DNA from: Bacteroidia bacterium
GTDB taxonomy: Bacteria > Bacteroidota > Bacteroidia > Bacteroidales > VadinHA17
Assembly: GCA_026391215.1 (NCBI GenBank)
Contig: JAPLDX010000056.1
Span: forward strand, 1 to 44,826
Reading direction: 5' to 3'
DNA length: 44,826 nt
A program made the position numbers and the translations under genes. Below the pieces are notes generated by a model. That model ran no database searches. It had not been told where the DNA came from and was given only the letters and a program-made list of their open reading frames with translations. The stretch's first letter is position 1. Each line of letters begins with the position of its first letter. This document shows, one piece after another, positions 16,804 through 25,208 of this stretch.

Positions 16804-18015
16804 ATGAAAAAGAGGACAATACTAATTCTATTCCTGGCAGCTTTTCTGACAAGCCCTATGCTTTATGGCCAGGATAGCAGCGGCGAACTAAATGCCATTC
16901 AGACAGTTGTTCCGTTCCTTACTATAGCTCCCGACTCAAGAGCAGGCGCTATGGGGGATGCCGGGGTAGCTACCTCACCTGATGTTTACAGCATGCACTG
17001 GAATCCCGCAAAGTTCGCATTCATTGATGGAAAGGGAGGCGTTGGTATTTCCTATTCACCCTGGCTCAGAAATCTCGTTCCCGATATTAATATTGCCTAT
17101 CTGTCAGGATACTACAGATTCGATAAGAAGCAGGTCATTAATGGAAGCCTTATATATTCATCCCTTGGGGATGTTTCATTCACTGATGATTTCGGTAATC
17201 CCATGAGAGACTATAAGCCTAATGAATGGTCGTTTGATCTGGGGTATTCAAGATTATTAACTGATAACCTGGCCGGAGGTATAGCTTTCAGGTTTATATA
17301 TTCCAACCTTACGGGAGGCTTCTCTTCAGGCGAAACGAACACAAAACCGGGAACCTCTGTTGCCGCTGATGTTTCTGTATATTATCAAAAGGATATAAGT
17401 CTCTTCAGCAAGGAGGCGTCGCTTGCTTTCGGAGCAAACATATCTAACTTAGGATCAAAGATGAGCTATTCTGAATCCCAGACTTCCGATTTTATTCCTA
17501 TTAATATGAAGCTTGGAACAGCATTTAATATGAATCTTGATCAGTATAATAAAATCACTTTTACAATTGATATCAACAAACTGCTGGTCCCCACTCCCCC
17601 ATACTATTATGAAATAGGAGACACTACAAAAGATGGAACCATTGTTACAACCAGTCAATCAATAATTGAATTCGGGAAGGACCCTAATGTTTCGCTTCCT
17701 GTTGCCATCTTTCAGTCCTTCATTGATGCCCCCGGGGGGTTCAGGGAAGAACTGCATGAAATAACGTACTCGTATGGCGCAGAATACTGGTATAATGATC
17801 AGTTTGCTATAAGGGCCGGATATTTCCACGAGAATGAAAGCAAGGGAAACCGTAAATATTTTACTGCAGGTGCAGGTTTCAGGCTAAGTGGATTTACAGT
17901 TGACTTCTCTTATCTGATGCCACTGGTTCAGAACCACCCGCTTGCCCGCACATTGCGCTTCTCCCTTTCATTTGATATCAACTCGTTAAGGAACGCAACC
18001 AAATCGCGTACATGA
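16804..18015 (+). CDS. porV: T9SS outer-membrane protein PorV (LptO)
   Basis: A 403-residue FadL-like outer-membrane barrel that shuttles T9SS substrates from the translocon to the PorU attachment complex. The signal peptide is MKKRTILILFLAAFLTSPMLYGQ. The mature start has the family signature: AIQTVVPFLTIAPDSRAGAM at about residues 33-52, then GDAGVATSPDVYSMHWNPAKFAF. The C-terminal part has AGYFHENESKGNRKYFTAGAG and ends in a strand-like LRFSLSFDIN segment. Length fits the family. It is downstream of porU with its own promoter element and overlaps ispF by 4 bp (ATGA), so ispF is probably translated from the porV message. Confidence 0.93.
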   Translation: MKKRTILILFLAAFLTSPMLYGQDSSGELNAIQTVVPFLTIAPDSRAGAMGDAGVATSPDVYSMHWNPAKFAFIDGKGGVGISYSPWLRNLVPDINIAYLSGYYRFDKKQVINGSLIYSSLGDVSFTDDFGNPMRDYKPNEWSFDLGYSRLLTDNLAGGIAFRFIYSNLTGGFSSGETNTKPGTSVAADVSVYYQKDISLFSKEASLAFGANISNLGSKMSYSESQTSDFIPINMKLGTAFNMNLDQYNKITFTIDINKLLVPTPPYYYEIGDTTKDGTIVTTSQSIIEFGKDPNVSLPVAIFQSFIDAPGGFREELHEITYSYGAEYWYNDQFAIRAGYFHENESKGNRKYFTAGAGFRLSGFTVDFSYLMPLVQNHPLARTLRFSLSFDINSLRNATKSRT

Positions 18016-18488
18016 ATCCCAGAATAGGCCAGGGTATCGACTTTCACCGGCTTGAAAAAGGTTTGAAATTATGGCTCGGAGGCATTCTCATACCTTCTGA
18101 AAAAGGTTGCATTGCCCATTCCGACGGGGACGTCCTTCTTCATGCAGTATGTGATTCACTCTTAGGTGCTGCAGGAGAGCCAGATATAGGAAGCCATTTC
18201 CCCGATACTGATCCGGAATTTAAAAACATCCAGAGCACAATATTACTCGAAAGGACATATAATATTATACGTAAAAAGGGATATAAAGTTTCAAATATCG
18301 ACTGTACAGTCTGCCTTGAAAAGCCGAAAATGGCATCCTATATTCCGGAAATGAGATCAGTCATCTCATCAATTCTTGAAACCTCACCTGACAATATTTC
18401 CATAAAGGCCACAACAGCGGAGAAACTTGGTTTTATTGGCCGGGAAGAAGGTATAATGGCAATAGCTGTGGCTCTTATTAACGAATAA
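18012..18488 (+). CDS. ispF: 2-C-methyl-D-erythritol 2,4-cyclodiphosphate synthase
   Basis: A 158-residue trimeric zinc enzyme of the MEP isoprenoid pathway that cyclises the CDP-methylerythritol 2-phosphate intermediate. Metal-binding and active-site signatures are GIDFHRLEKG (Asp and His), AHSDGDVLLHAVCDSLLGA, DIGSHFPDTDPEF, and the C-terminal IKATTAEKLGFIGREEGI. Full length. The start overlaps the porV stop by 4 bp. Its presence in a T9SS unit is probably only chromosomal neighbourhood; no functional link is visible. The gene is followed within 10 bp by C/G-run repeats. Confidence 0.95.
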   Translation: MNPRIGQGIDFHRLEKGLKLWLGGILIPSEKGCIAHSDGDVLLHAVCDSLLGAAGEPDIGSHFPDTDPEFKNIQSTILLERTYNIIRKKGYKVSNIDCTVCLEKPKMASYIPEMRSVISSILETSPDNISIKATTAEKLGFIGREEGIMAIAVALINE

Positions 18489-18495
18489 CCTCCCT

Positions 18496-18578
18496 GCCCC
18501 CCTGAAGGGGGTTGAAACCCATTTCACTTCAAAGTTATTAGACGGGTTTATAGCCCCCCTTTAGGGGGGTTGGGGGGT
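18496..18578. repeat. C/G-run palindromic repeats at the 3' end of hutU
   Basis: Two hairpins in the same orientation. The first is CCCCCC-TGAA-GGGGG at 18497-18511, followed by TTG. The second is a run of six C (18554-18559), TTTA, then six G (18564-18569), followed by TTGGGGGG (to 18577). The second is inside the final codons of hutU. Similar dispersed repeats are common in Bacteroidota genomes, to my knowledge. No T-run follows, so a terminator role is uncertain, although they sit between convergent ispF and hutU. Confidence 0.8.
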
Positions 18579-20583
18579 CAATCAAACTGTCAATCAATTC
18601 ATCATCAGCAATATACGGTACCGTCACCTTTAATCCCGGAGTCCTCTTCATCTCTCTTTCAAGAGTAAACAAAGCACCTTCGCTTCTGGCCCAGCTCCTT
18701 CTTGCAATTCCATTATTAACATCCCAGTGAAGCATCATTCTGAGCTTATCACCTGCCTCCGTTGTTCCATCCAGCACCATCCCGAAGCCGCCATTAATGA
18801 CTTCACCCCATCCTACGCCACCTCCGTTATGCAGAGATACCCATGTAGCTCCCCGGAATGAATCGCCTATTACATTATGCACTGCCATGTCGGCAGTAAA
18901 CTTTGATCCGTCATAAATATTTGATGTTTCCCTGAAAGGGGAATCAGTGCCTGAAACATCATGATGATCCCTGCCGATTACTATCGGTGCAGATATTTTC
19001 CCGTTTGCCACAGCCCTGTTAAAAGCATCAGCAATTGCTATCCGCCCTTCCGCATCAGCATAGAGGATCCTTGCCTGCGAACCTACCACCAGCTCGTTTT
19101 TGCCTGCCTCCTTTATCCAGTGAATATTGTCTGCCATCTGCTGCTTTATCTGGTCAGGAGAAGCCTCCATAATATGCTCAAGTGTTTCTGAGGCAATTGT
19201 GTCAGTTATTGCAAGGTCGGCCGGATCATTTGAGCAACAAACCCACCTGAATGGTCCGAAACCGTAATCAAAACACAGAGGTCCCATAATATCCTGTACA
19301 TAAGACGGGTATCTGAATTCTCCATCAGGTTTGAGAATATCTGCTCCTGCCCTTGATGCTTCAAGAAGGAAAGCATTACCATAATCAAAGAAATATGTAC
19401 CCCTTTTCGTGTGCCTGTTAATTGCTTCGACCTGACGAACAAGAGATTTCTTAACCAGGACTTTAAATTTGTCAGGGGAATCTGAAATCATTCTGTTCGC
19501 CTCTTCAAAACCGAGTCCTGCAGGATAATATCCTCCGGCCCATGGATTATGAAGTGATGTCTGGTCAGATCCAATATCCACCATAATACCTGCATCTGCA
19601 AATTTTTCCCAGACATCCACAATATTCCCGTGATAGGCCAGAGAAACCACTTCTTTTTTCTCTCTGGCCGATCTTACCCTTTCAATAAGCTTATTCATAT
19701 CAGTCAGCACTTCATCCACCCATCCCTGTGAATGACATGTACGGATCGCCTTGGGATTTACCTCAGCTATAACAGATATGACACCTGCAATGGAGGCTGC
19801 TTTAGTCTGAGCTCCTGACATTCCGCCAAGTCCTGATGACACATAAATCTTCCCTCTCAGATTATTTTCGCCTTTGCTTATCAGCCTTCCGGCATTTAGA
19901 ATTGTAATAGTAGTCCCGTGAACTATACCCTGTGGCCCGATATACATATATGAGCCTGCAGTCATCTGACCATATTGTGATACCCCCATGGCATTGAACT
20001 TTTCCCAGTGATCCTGAGAAGAGTAATTCGGGATAACCATTCCGTTGGTGACCACTAATCTTGGTGCATCTTTATGAGAAGGGAAAAGTCCCAGGGGATG
20101 CCCTGAATATATAACAAGTGTCTGATCATCAGTCATTTCAGAAAGATACTTCATCACGATCCGGTATTGAGCCCAGTTCTGAAAAACTGCTCCGTTGCTT
20201 CCATATGTGATCAGTTCATGAGGGTGCTGGGCAACTGACAGATCAAGGTTATTTGAGATCATCAGCATTATTGCGGCTGCTTTTCGTGACCTGTACGGGA
20301 ATTCATCAATATGACGCGCCTTGATCTCATATTCAGGACGGAACCGGTACATATATATCCGTCCATATTCGTTAAGCTCATCAGCAAATTCCCTTGCCAG
20401 GACAGTATGAAAATCAATCGGGAAGTATCTCAGGGCATTTTTCAGCGCCAGCTTTTTTTCTTCCCGCGTAAGTATGTCCTTGCGTTTGGGAGCATGATTA
20501 ATATTCTGATCATAAGGCTTTTCTTCAGGAAGTTCTAACGGTATGCCTTCTGAGACGAGTTGTTTGAAAGCGGTGGAGGTCAT
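18538..20583 (-). CDS. hutU: urocanate hydratase (urocanase)
   Basis: A 681-residue NAD+-dependent hydratase that turns urocanate into imidazolone propionate in histidine breakdown. Recognisable segments are ELITYGSNGAVFQNWAQYR, MVIPNYSSQDHWEKFNAMGVS, YGQMTAGSYMYIGPQGIVHG, VSSGLGGMSGAQTKAA, and the C-terminal region with RDHHDVSGTDSPFRETSNIYDGS interrupted by charged loops. It is the long (about 670-residue) form. The frame is open to a TTG at 20607 inside the promoter, so the ATG at 20583 is used. The last 13 codons (ending DPPTPLKGGYKPV) are read from the palindromic repeat and look like an added tail. No other hut gene is in the window. Confidence 0.92.
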   Translation of the reverse strand: MTSTAFKQLVSEGIPLELPEEKPYDQNINHAPKRKDILTREEKKLALKNALRYFPIDFHTVLAREFADELNEYGRIYMYRFRPEYEIKARHIDEFPYRSRKAAAIMLMISNNLDLSVAQHPHELITYGSNGAVFQNWAQYRIVMKYLSEMTDDQTLVIYSGHPLGLFPSHKDAPRLVVTNGMVIPNYSSQDHWEKFNAMGVSQYGQMTAGSYMYIGPQGIVHGTTITILNAGRLISKGENNLRGKIYVSSGLGGMSGAQTKAASIAGVISVIAEVNPKAIRTCHSQGWVDEVLTDMNKLIERVRSAREKKEVVSLAYHGNIVDVWEKFADAGIMVDIGSDQTSLHNPWAGGYYPAGLGFEEANRMISDSPDKFKVLVKKSLVRQVEAINRHTKRGTYFFDYGNAFLLEASRAGADILKPDGEFRYPSYVQDIMGPLCFDYGFGPFRWVCCSNDPADLAITDTIASETLEHIMEASPDQIKQQMADNIHWIKEAGKNELVVGSQARILYADAEGRIAIADAFNRAVANGKISAPIVIGRDHHDVSGTDSPFRETSNIYDGSKFTADMAVHNVIGDSFRGATWVSLHNGGGVGWGEVINGGFGMVLDGTTEAGDKLRMMLHWDVNNGIARRSWARSEGALFTLEREMKRTPGLKVTVPYIADDELIDSLIDPPTPLKGGYKPV

Positions 20584-20604
20584 GCATGTAGCTGTTGGTA
20601 TGTA

Positions 20605-20612
20605 CAAAGGTA
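20605..20612 (-). promoter_or_regulatory. -7 promoter element (TACCTTTG) for hutU
   Basis: Exact TAnnTTTG match on the minus strand, 21 bp before the hutU ATG. A TTTG 14 bp further upstream is too close to be a standard -33 element. Confidence 0.5.
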
Positions 20613-20654
20613 GAGAAATTTAGGATCAAATTAGCCCTGCTTTCCCTTTCTCTG

Positions 20655-20769
20655 CTTCAGGTACTCACCCCCTTTGTCCCCCTCTCTGCTGAAGCAAAGA
20701 GGGGGAAATCATTGTTATACAACATATTAGCTCCCCCTCCTTGCGAAGCAGGGAGGGGGTTGGGGGGTA
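20655..20769. repeat. C/G-run palindromic repeats upstream of hutU
   Basis: Two hairpins in the stretch between the hutU promoter and the next terminator. The first has arms CCCCCTCT (20678-20685) and AGAGGGGG (20698-20705) with a second small stem inside the loop. The second runs 20731-20760 with C-rich and G-rich arms around TTGCGAAGCA and continues into TTGGGGGGTAG. The shared ending TTGGGGGG and orientation match the repeat at 18554-18577, so hutU is bracketed by related elements. No gene is seen in 20613-20843. Confidence 0.78.
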
Positions 20770-20791
20770 GGTACATGCATCCCCGCCAAAT

Positions 20792-20819
20792 AAAAAAAGC
20801 CGGCTCATATCAGCCGGCT
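20792..20819 (-). terminator. Rho-independent terminator of the M23-to-zinc-ribbon gene run
   Basis: On the minus strand, AGCCGGCT, a 6-base loop GATATG, and a second AGCCGGCT (8-bp GC-rich stem) are followed directly by seven T. It lies 24 bp after the stop of the zinc-ribbon gene and is the strongest intrinsic terminator in the window. Confidence 0.9.
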
Positions 20820-20843
20820 CTCTATATATCTTTTCCCCGATGA

Positions 20844-21608
20844 TTATATTTTACCTTCTTTTATTATTTCATCATCAACAAGAATGCGTCCGCAATATTC
20901 ACAGACAATGATCTTTTTCCTTGATTTTATATCCAGCTGTCTCTGAGGCGGTATCTGGTTGAAACAACCTCCGCAAGCATCTCTCTGAACAGGTACAACA
21001 GCCAGTCCGTTCCTTGCATTTGAGCGGATACGTTTGTAAGCAGTGATCAACCTTTCTTCAATAATATTTTGCACTTTTTCAAGCTTCTTATAAAGCCCTT
21101 CTTCCTCCTTCTGTGTATCAGCAATAATCTCATCAAGCTCTGATCTTTTATTTTCAAGATCAGCGGTCCTTTCGGCAAGTGTTCCTTCAGATTCTGCAAT
21201 GACAAGTTTTTTCTCATCAATCTGGACACGAAATTCCTTTATCTTCTTATTGAACAGCTCAATTTCCAGTCTCTGATATTCTATTTCCTTTGAAAGAGAA
21301 TCGAACTCCCTGTTGTTTCTGACATTTTTCTGCTGTTCCTCATATTTTTTTATGAGAGCTTCAGCATCGGAAATCTCATTATCTTTCTTAACAATGGATT
21401 TATCGAGGGTAACTACCTCTTCCTTCAGATTATTGAGCCTGGTTTCAAGGCCGGCTATTTCATCTTCAAGGTCCTGGACCTCAAGAGGCAGTTCGCCTCT
21501 CAGTGTTTTGATTTTATCTATCTCTGAATCAACTAATTGCAGACTATACAACGCCCGTAATCTTTCTTCAACAGAAATTTCGGTGTCATGTGTTTTTGCT
21601 TTTTCCAT
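20844..21608 (-). CDS. C4 zinc-ribbon coiled-coil protein (zf-RING_7 / CT398-like)
   Basis: A 254-residue cytoplasmic protein. Residues 10-190 are almost wholly charged heptad-like sequence (a long antiparallel coiled coil), and the C-terminal 50 residues carry a zinc ribbon with two Cys pairs, CGGC and CEYC, separated by about 20 residues that include NQIPPQRQLDI. This is the CT398/HP0958-like family; HP0958 (FlgZ) in Helicobacter binds RNA and flagellar sigma factor RpoN, but no flagellar genes are expected here. The gene follows the Nif3-like gene with a 1-bp gap, a pairing often seen in Bacteroidota. Function here is unknown. Confidence 0.85.
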   Translation of the reverse strand: MEKAKTHDTEISVEERLRALYSLQLVDSEIDKIKTLRGELPLEVQDLEDEIAGLETRLNNLKEEVVTLDKSIVKKDNEISDAEALIKKYEEQQKNVRNNREFDSLSKEIEYQRLEIELFNKKIKEFRVQIDEKKLVIAESEGTLAERTADLENKRSELDEIIADTQKEEEGLYKKLEKVQNIIEERLITAYKRIRSNARNGLAVVPVQRDACGGCFNQIPPQRQLDIKSRKKIIVCEYCGRILVDDEIIKEGKI

Positions 21609-21609
21609 A

Positions 21610-22704
21610 TTATAAATAGTTAACAGGATTCGTATTTATTTCTGAAAACCGGAGTGCAAATGTAGGGAATTTTTTGATAATTAGATTGTATAAAATTTCT
21701 GAAGAGAATTTTTCACTTTCATAATGGCCGATATCAATGATAATCATCTTATTCCCCGTCTCAAAAAAACTATGGTATCTTACATCGGCAGTAATGAAAG
21801 CATTTGCACCTGATGCTATTGCGTCTTTGATGAGTGCGCCTCCGGAGCCTCCGCAGAGTGCTACTTTTGTAATTTTATTACCTGTCAGCTTTGAATATCT
21901 GATTCCCTTTGCAGTGAAAACAGATTCAACACTTCTGAGAAAATCCTTTTCCTCCAATGGTTCAGGCATATCGCCGGTACAGCCTAGTCCGATCTCAATA
22001 TTATCATTTTCAAGCTGGTAAATATCATAAGCAACCTCCTCATAAGGATGTGTTTCAAGAAGGGCTTTTATAACCTTGTCTTTAAGGTGAGAGAACATAA
22101 TTGTTTCAAACCTTACCTCCTTTTCAAAATGTATTTTACCTTTTTCCCCAACATATGGGTTACTGTTTTCACCACCTCTGAAACTGCCTGTTCCCTGCGT
22201 AATGAAACTGCAGCGATCATAATTCGCGGCAATTCCTGCACCGGCATTAAAAATTGCTTCCCTGACTTTATCAAGGTGATTTTCTGGTATATAGGTAACC
22301 AGCTTTAACAACCTGTTCTTAAGCGGCGACAGAGTTCTTATATTATTTAGTTTCAGCTTCTCAGCTATTTTCCTGCTGACACCGTTACCCAGAACGTCAA
22401 GATTAGTGTGGGCGGAGTAAATCGCCACATCCTGCTTTATAGCTTTCAGCAATAGCCTTTCTGTTACGGTTCGTCCGGATAACTTTGTAATGCCGGTAAA
22501 AATAAGCGGGTGATGGGATATTATGACATCGCACCCGTTATAGCCAGCCTCATCAAGCACCTCATCAGTGATATCCAGGCAAATTAATGCTGATTTTACT
22601 TCCTTGTCGGGCAAGCCTACCTGCAAGCCTGAGTTGTCATATCCTTCCTGGAAGGATAATGGTATTGCAGAATCGAGAAATGAAGTAAGGTCTGTAAGCT
22701 TCAT
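21610..22704 (-). CDS. Nif3-like dinuclear metal-centre protein (GTP cyclohydrolase I type 2 / YqfO-like)
   Basis: A 364-residue protein of the Nif3/YbgI family, in the long form with a central PII/CutA-like insert (about residues 125-235, VTYIPENHLDKVREAIFNAGAG onward). Metal-binding residues are seen in ISHHPLIF (around residue 65), YSAHTNLD (about 97-104), and the C-terminal DVRYHSFFE and IDIGHYESE. The family forms toroidal hexamers with two metals per subunit; suggested functions vary and are not settled. It lies 10 bp downstream of the merR-type gene and 1 bp upstream of the zinc-ribbon gene. Confidence 0.88.
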   Translation of the reverse strand: MKLTDLTSFLDSAIPLSFQEGYDNSGLQVGLPDKEVKSALICLDITDEVLDEAGYNGCDVIISHHPLIFTGITKLSGRTVTERLLLKAIKQDVAIYSAHTNLDVLGNGVSRKIAEKLKLNNIRTLSPLKNRLLKLVTYIPENHLDKVREAIFNAGAGIAANYDRCSFITQGTGSFRGGENSNPYVGEKGKIHFEKEVRFETIMFSHLKDKVIKALLETHPYEEVAYDIYQLENDNIEIGLGCTGDMPEPLEEKDFLRSVESVFTAKGIRYSKLTGNKITKVALCGGSGGALIKDAIASGANAFITADVRYHSFFETGNKMIIIDIGHYESEKFSSEILYNLIIKKFPTFALRFSEINTNPVNYL

Positions 22705-22714
22705 GATTTGATTT

Positions 22715-23053
22715 TTATTTAATACTATCTCTCAGGTCAAGCATCAAGGTTTTGATTTTCTGAAGCGACTCGTTTATCTCATACTTATATTCAGCTTCTT
22801 CCCATTTACCTGAGATCCTTTTTTTTGCACCCGGCAGAGTCATTCCCTCCTCCTTGAGAAGGTGATGAATGATCTTCAGGTTTTTAATATCTGTGGGTGT
22901 AAACATCCTGTTCCCCTTTTTATTCTTCAAGGGTTTAAGGATGTCAAATTCATTTTCCCAGAACCTGACAGTTGAGATCGGTACATTCAGCATTTTAGCT
23001 GTTTCGCCTATTGAATAATAGAGCTTTTCGATCGATTTTTCCCTGTATGGCAT
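22715..23053 (-). CDS. MerR family transcriptional regulator
   Basis: A 112-residue protein made up almost entirely of a MerR winged helix-turn-helix: YYSIGETAKMLNVPISTVRFW (residues 11-31), the wing KNKKGNRMFTPTDIKNL, then a helical HHLLKEEGMTLPGAKKRI segment. The remaining 40 residues form a short charged helix with no obvious effector domain and no metal-binding cysteines. Such short MerR proteins are common in Bacteroidota; their target is not known. The gene is 6 bp after the CapA-like gene and 10 bp before the Nif3-like gene. Confidence 0.88.
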   Translation of the reverse strand: MPYREKSIEKLYYSIGETAKMLNVPISTVRFWENEFDILKPLKNKKGNRMFTPTDIKNLKIIHHLLKEEGMTLPGAKKRISGKWEEAEYKYEINESLQKIKTLMLDLRDSIK

Positions 23054-23059
23054 ATCAAT

Positions 23060-24124
23060 TTATTTATAAGAGATTTCTCCATTGTCTGATATTCTGATCA
23101 GTGCATCAGGATAGTCAAGAGCGACAAGATCCTGAATTTTCCTTATTACACGTTTCTCCGGATCAACTTTCACCCCTTCACCCGGGAGTTGAAATACAGG
23201 GATTATTTTTCCTGATATGAATTTTCCGGAAACCTCCACCTTCAGTTTCACAACAGGTGCAATTCCGTTTGGTCCCTTTAGATTGAACCTTCCATAAGTG
23301 CAGAAATTACCGAGACTGTATCCGATGAAGCGATCTTTGTACACCTCGACAGCCCTGGTGACATGAGGTCCATGACCAAAAACAACATCAGCGCCGGCAT
23401 CAATCATCATGTGTGAGAATTTGTGCACGTCTCCCCTGTTCTCGGTATACATCATTTCATCTGTTTTTGGAACATGCTGAAAATCTGATCCTTCAGCGCC
23501 GCCATGAAATGATACTATAACGATCTGACAGGTATCTGCAAGCTTTCTTACAATAGCTTCTGCCTCAGATATCTCAAGGATACTTATGGTACCTGCATTA
23601 GGAGCAAAAGCGCAAAAACCATAAAGAATACTGTCCTTACTGAATATTGAATATGGAAGCTCTGTTAATCCTCCATAGTGAATCCCAAGTGAATCAAGAA
23701 GCTCCATTGTGCGTCTCCTGGCAGGAAAACCAAAATCTCCGAAATGATTATTTGCCAGGCTGATTATGTCAAATCCTGCAGTAGCTAAAGCGGAGGCATA
23801 TCGTTCCGGCATCCTGAAAAGATAACATTTGGTGGTGTCCCTGCATTTTTTTGCCGGTTCCCCGTCGTCGAGGAAAGATCCCTCCAGATTTCCGAAAGTT
23901 ATATCCGAGGCAGTAAGCGTATCAGCAAGATCTCCAAGCAGCATGAGAGGATTATCGTGAGGAGGCAGATATTTTGGTGAGGGGAAAGATGTCCCGAACA
24001 TAATATCCCCGACACCGGTTATAATAATTTTCCTCTGTGACGGGATGGTATCATTTAAACCTGAAACAGACTGATATGAAAATAATATTGCAAAAACTAA
24101 AACAAAGGCGGGATTTATCTTCAT
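23060..24124 (-). CDS. CapA family (poly-gamma-glutamate synthesis type) metallophosphatase-fold protein
   Basis: A 354-residue exported protein with a signal peptide (MKINPAFVLVFAILFSYQSVSG) and one PGA_cap/CapA domain. Signature elements are ITGVGDIMFG near residue 38, SDITFGNLEGSF, FDIISLANNHFGDFG, VSFHGGAEG and GADVVFGHGPHVTRAVEVYKD, then YSLGNFC. The domain is related to metallophosphoesterases and is found in capsule-related CapA proteins, but no capB/capC partners are in the window. The frame is open 27 bp further, overlapping the upstream peptidase gene, but starts there with TTG and pushes the signal peptide inward. The two M23 peptidases upstream suggest a cell-envelope role. Confidence 0.85.
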   Translation of the reverse strand: MKINPAFVLVFAILFSYQSVSGLNDTIPSQRKIIITGVGDIMFGTSFPSPKYLPPHDNPLMLLGDLADTLTASDITFGNLEGSFLDDGEPAKKCRDTTKCYLFRMPERYASALATAGFDIISLANNHFGDFGFPARRRTMELLDSLGIHYGGLTELPYSIFSKDSILYGFCAFAPNAGTISILEISEAEAIVRKLADTCQIVIVSFHGGAEGSDFQHVPKTDEMMYTENRGDVHKFSHMMIDAGADVVFGHGPHVTRAVEVYKDRFIGYSLGNFCTYGRFNLKGPNGIAPVVKLKVEVSGKFISGKIIPVFQLPGEGVKVDPEKRVIRKIQDLVALDYPDALIRISDNGEISYK

Positions 24125-24143
24125 AAAAATGTTTAAGGAAGAT

Positions 24144-25115
24144 CTAATCAAAAGACTGGCCGGTTTTTGAAGCTATTTCAATCATCCTCTCATATTCCTC
24201 CGGAGTGAGATCATTGAAATAGTAGTTAACCGGATCGACATTAGCCCCGTTAAGCTTTAGCTCATAATGCAGGTGAGGGGCCACTGACAGGCCTGTACTG
24301 CCGACAAATCCGATAATATCGCCTCTCCTGACCTTCTGCCCTGCCCTTATATTGAACTGGCTTAGATGAGCATAGATCGAAGTATATCCGTAACCATGGT
24401 TTATAATTATGTGATTCCCAAGTCCTCTCTTTGCTGAAATAACTGATGCTACAGTGCCATCACCTGTTACATAGACATCAGTCCCGGAAGGAGCCGTAAA
24501 ATCCATCCCTGAGTGAAATTTAATTATTTTGTATATGGGATGGATCCTTAATCCATAGCCTGAAGCAGTACGTGTAAGATCCTTATTGGAAATAGGAAGG
24601 ATGGCCGGAATTGATCTCAGCATTTCCTCTTTTCTCATCGCCAGGGTTATGAGGTCGTCAAATGATTTTGACTGAATGTAGACCTTCTTTCTTATCCGGT
24701 CAAGTTCTTTTGTTGTCTCAATTACAATACTTGAATTATCAAATCCTTCAAGTTCCTTGTACCTGTTGATTCCACCCACTCCTCCTTCGCGCAGGGTAGC
24801 AGGAATAGGTTCAGCTTCAAATACTGTCCTGTAAAGGTTATCATCAGTTTCCTGGAGCTGGCCGATTACCTTTTCAAGGTTATCCATTTCCCTGTGAATC
24901 AGGTCATACTGTAATGTAAGCTGATCTATCTCTCTTAAAAGAGTTTTCTCCTTCGGCGAATCAACAAAAATGGCAAAGATGAGATAATAAACCAGAGCGA
25001 CCAGAAGAGATCCAACAAAATAAGCAAGCCCTCTAAGCAGCATTGCCCCGACACCAAGTCTGATCTTGTCAAAACTCAGAGATTCGGGATTGAACTTATA
25101 TCTTGACTTTGGCAT
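24144..25115 (-). CDS. M23 family metallopeptidase (LytM-type), copy 1
   Basis: A 323-residue inner-membrane-anchored peptidoglycan endopeptidase candidate. One N-terminal transmembrane helix (about residues 27-50) is followed by a coiled-coil region (55-100, DSPKEKTLLREIDQLTLQYD onward) and a C-terminal M23 domain. The zinc ligands are complete: His201 and Asp205 (FHSGMDF) and His283 of HLHYEL, with His281 as partner. It is therefore predicted to be catalytically competent, unlike EnvC/NlpD-type degenerate members. It is a paralogue of the next upstream gene, with the same layout and the same closing NDLTPEEY motif. A promoter element lies 7 bp before its ATG. Confidence 0.9.
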   Translation of the reverse strand: MPKSRYKFNPESLSFDKIRLGVGAMLLRGLAYFVGSLLVALVYYLIFAIFVDSPKEKTLLREIDQLTLQYDLIHREMDNLEKVIGQLQETDDNLYRTVFEAEPIPATLREGGVGGINRYKELEGFDNSSIVIETTKELDRIRKKVYIQSKSFDDLITLAMRKEEMLRSIPAILPISNKDLTRTASGYGLRIHPIYKIIKFHSGMDFTAPSGTDVYVTGDGTVASVISAKRGLGNHIIINHGYGYTSIYAHLSQFNIRAGQKVRRGDIIGFVGSTGLSVAPHLHYELKLNGANVDPVNYYFNDLTPEEYERMIEIASKTGQSFD

Positions 25116-25122
25116 AATGCAG

Positions 25123-25130
25123 CAAAGATA
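25123..25130 (-). promoter_or_regulatory. -7 promoter element (TATCTTTG) for M23 peptidase copy 1
   Basis: Exact TAnnTTTG match on the minus strand, ending 7 bp before the ATG at 25115. Predicts a nearly leaderless message, as for porU. It lies in the 93-bp gap between the two peptidase genes. Confidence 0.55.
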
Positions 25131-25208
25131 AAAAATTCATAAAAAAGAAAACAGCTCCCATATCGGAGTTATCAGGAAATTTAAGAATGACGGATTATAA
25201 CCTTTTGA

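Noticed and set aside
18496..18578. C/G-run hairpins between ispF and hutU read as a bidirectional terminator
   Set aside because: Stems are strong but neither side has a T-run, and the same elements occur upstream of hutU; recorded as repeats instead.
18496..20769. Insertion-sequence or composite transposon around hutU
   Set aside because: No transposase, no clear terminal inverted repeats and no target-site duplication; only the small palindromes are seen.
25145..25165. Possible terminator hairpin between the two M23 genes (minus strand)
   Set aside because: Stem of only four base pairs with an interrupted T-run; too weak to call.
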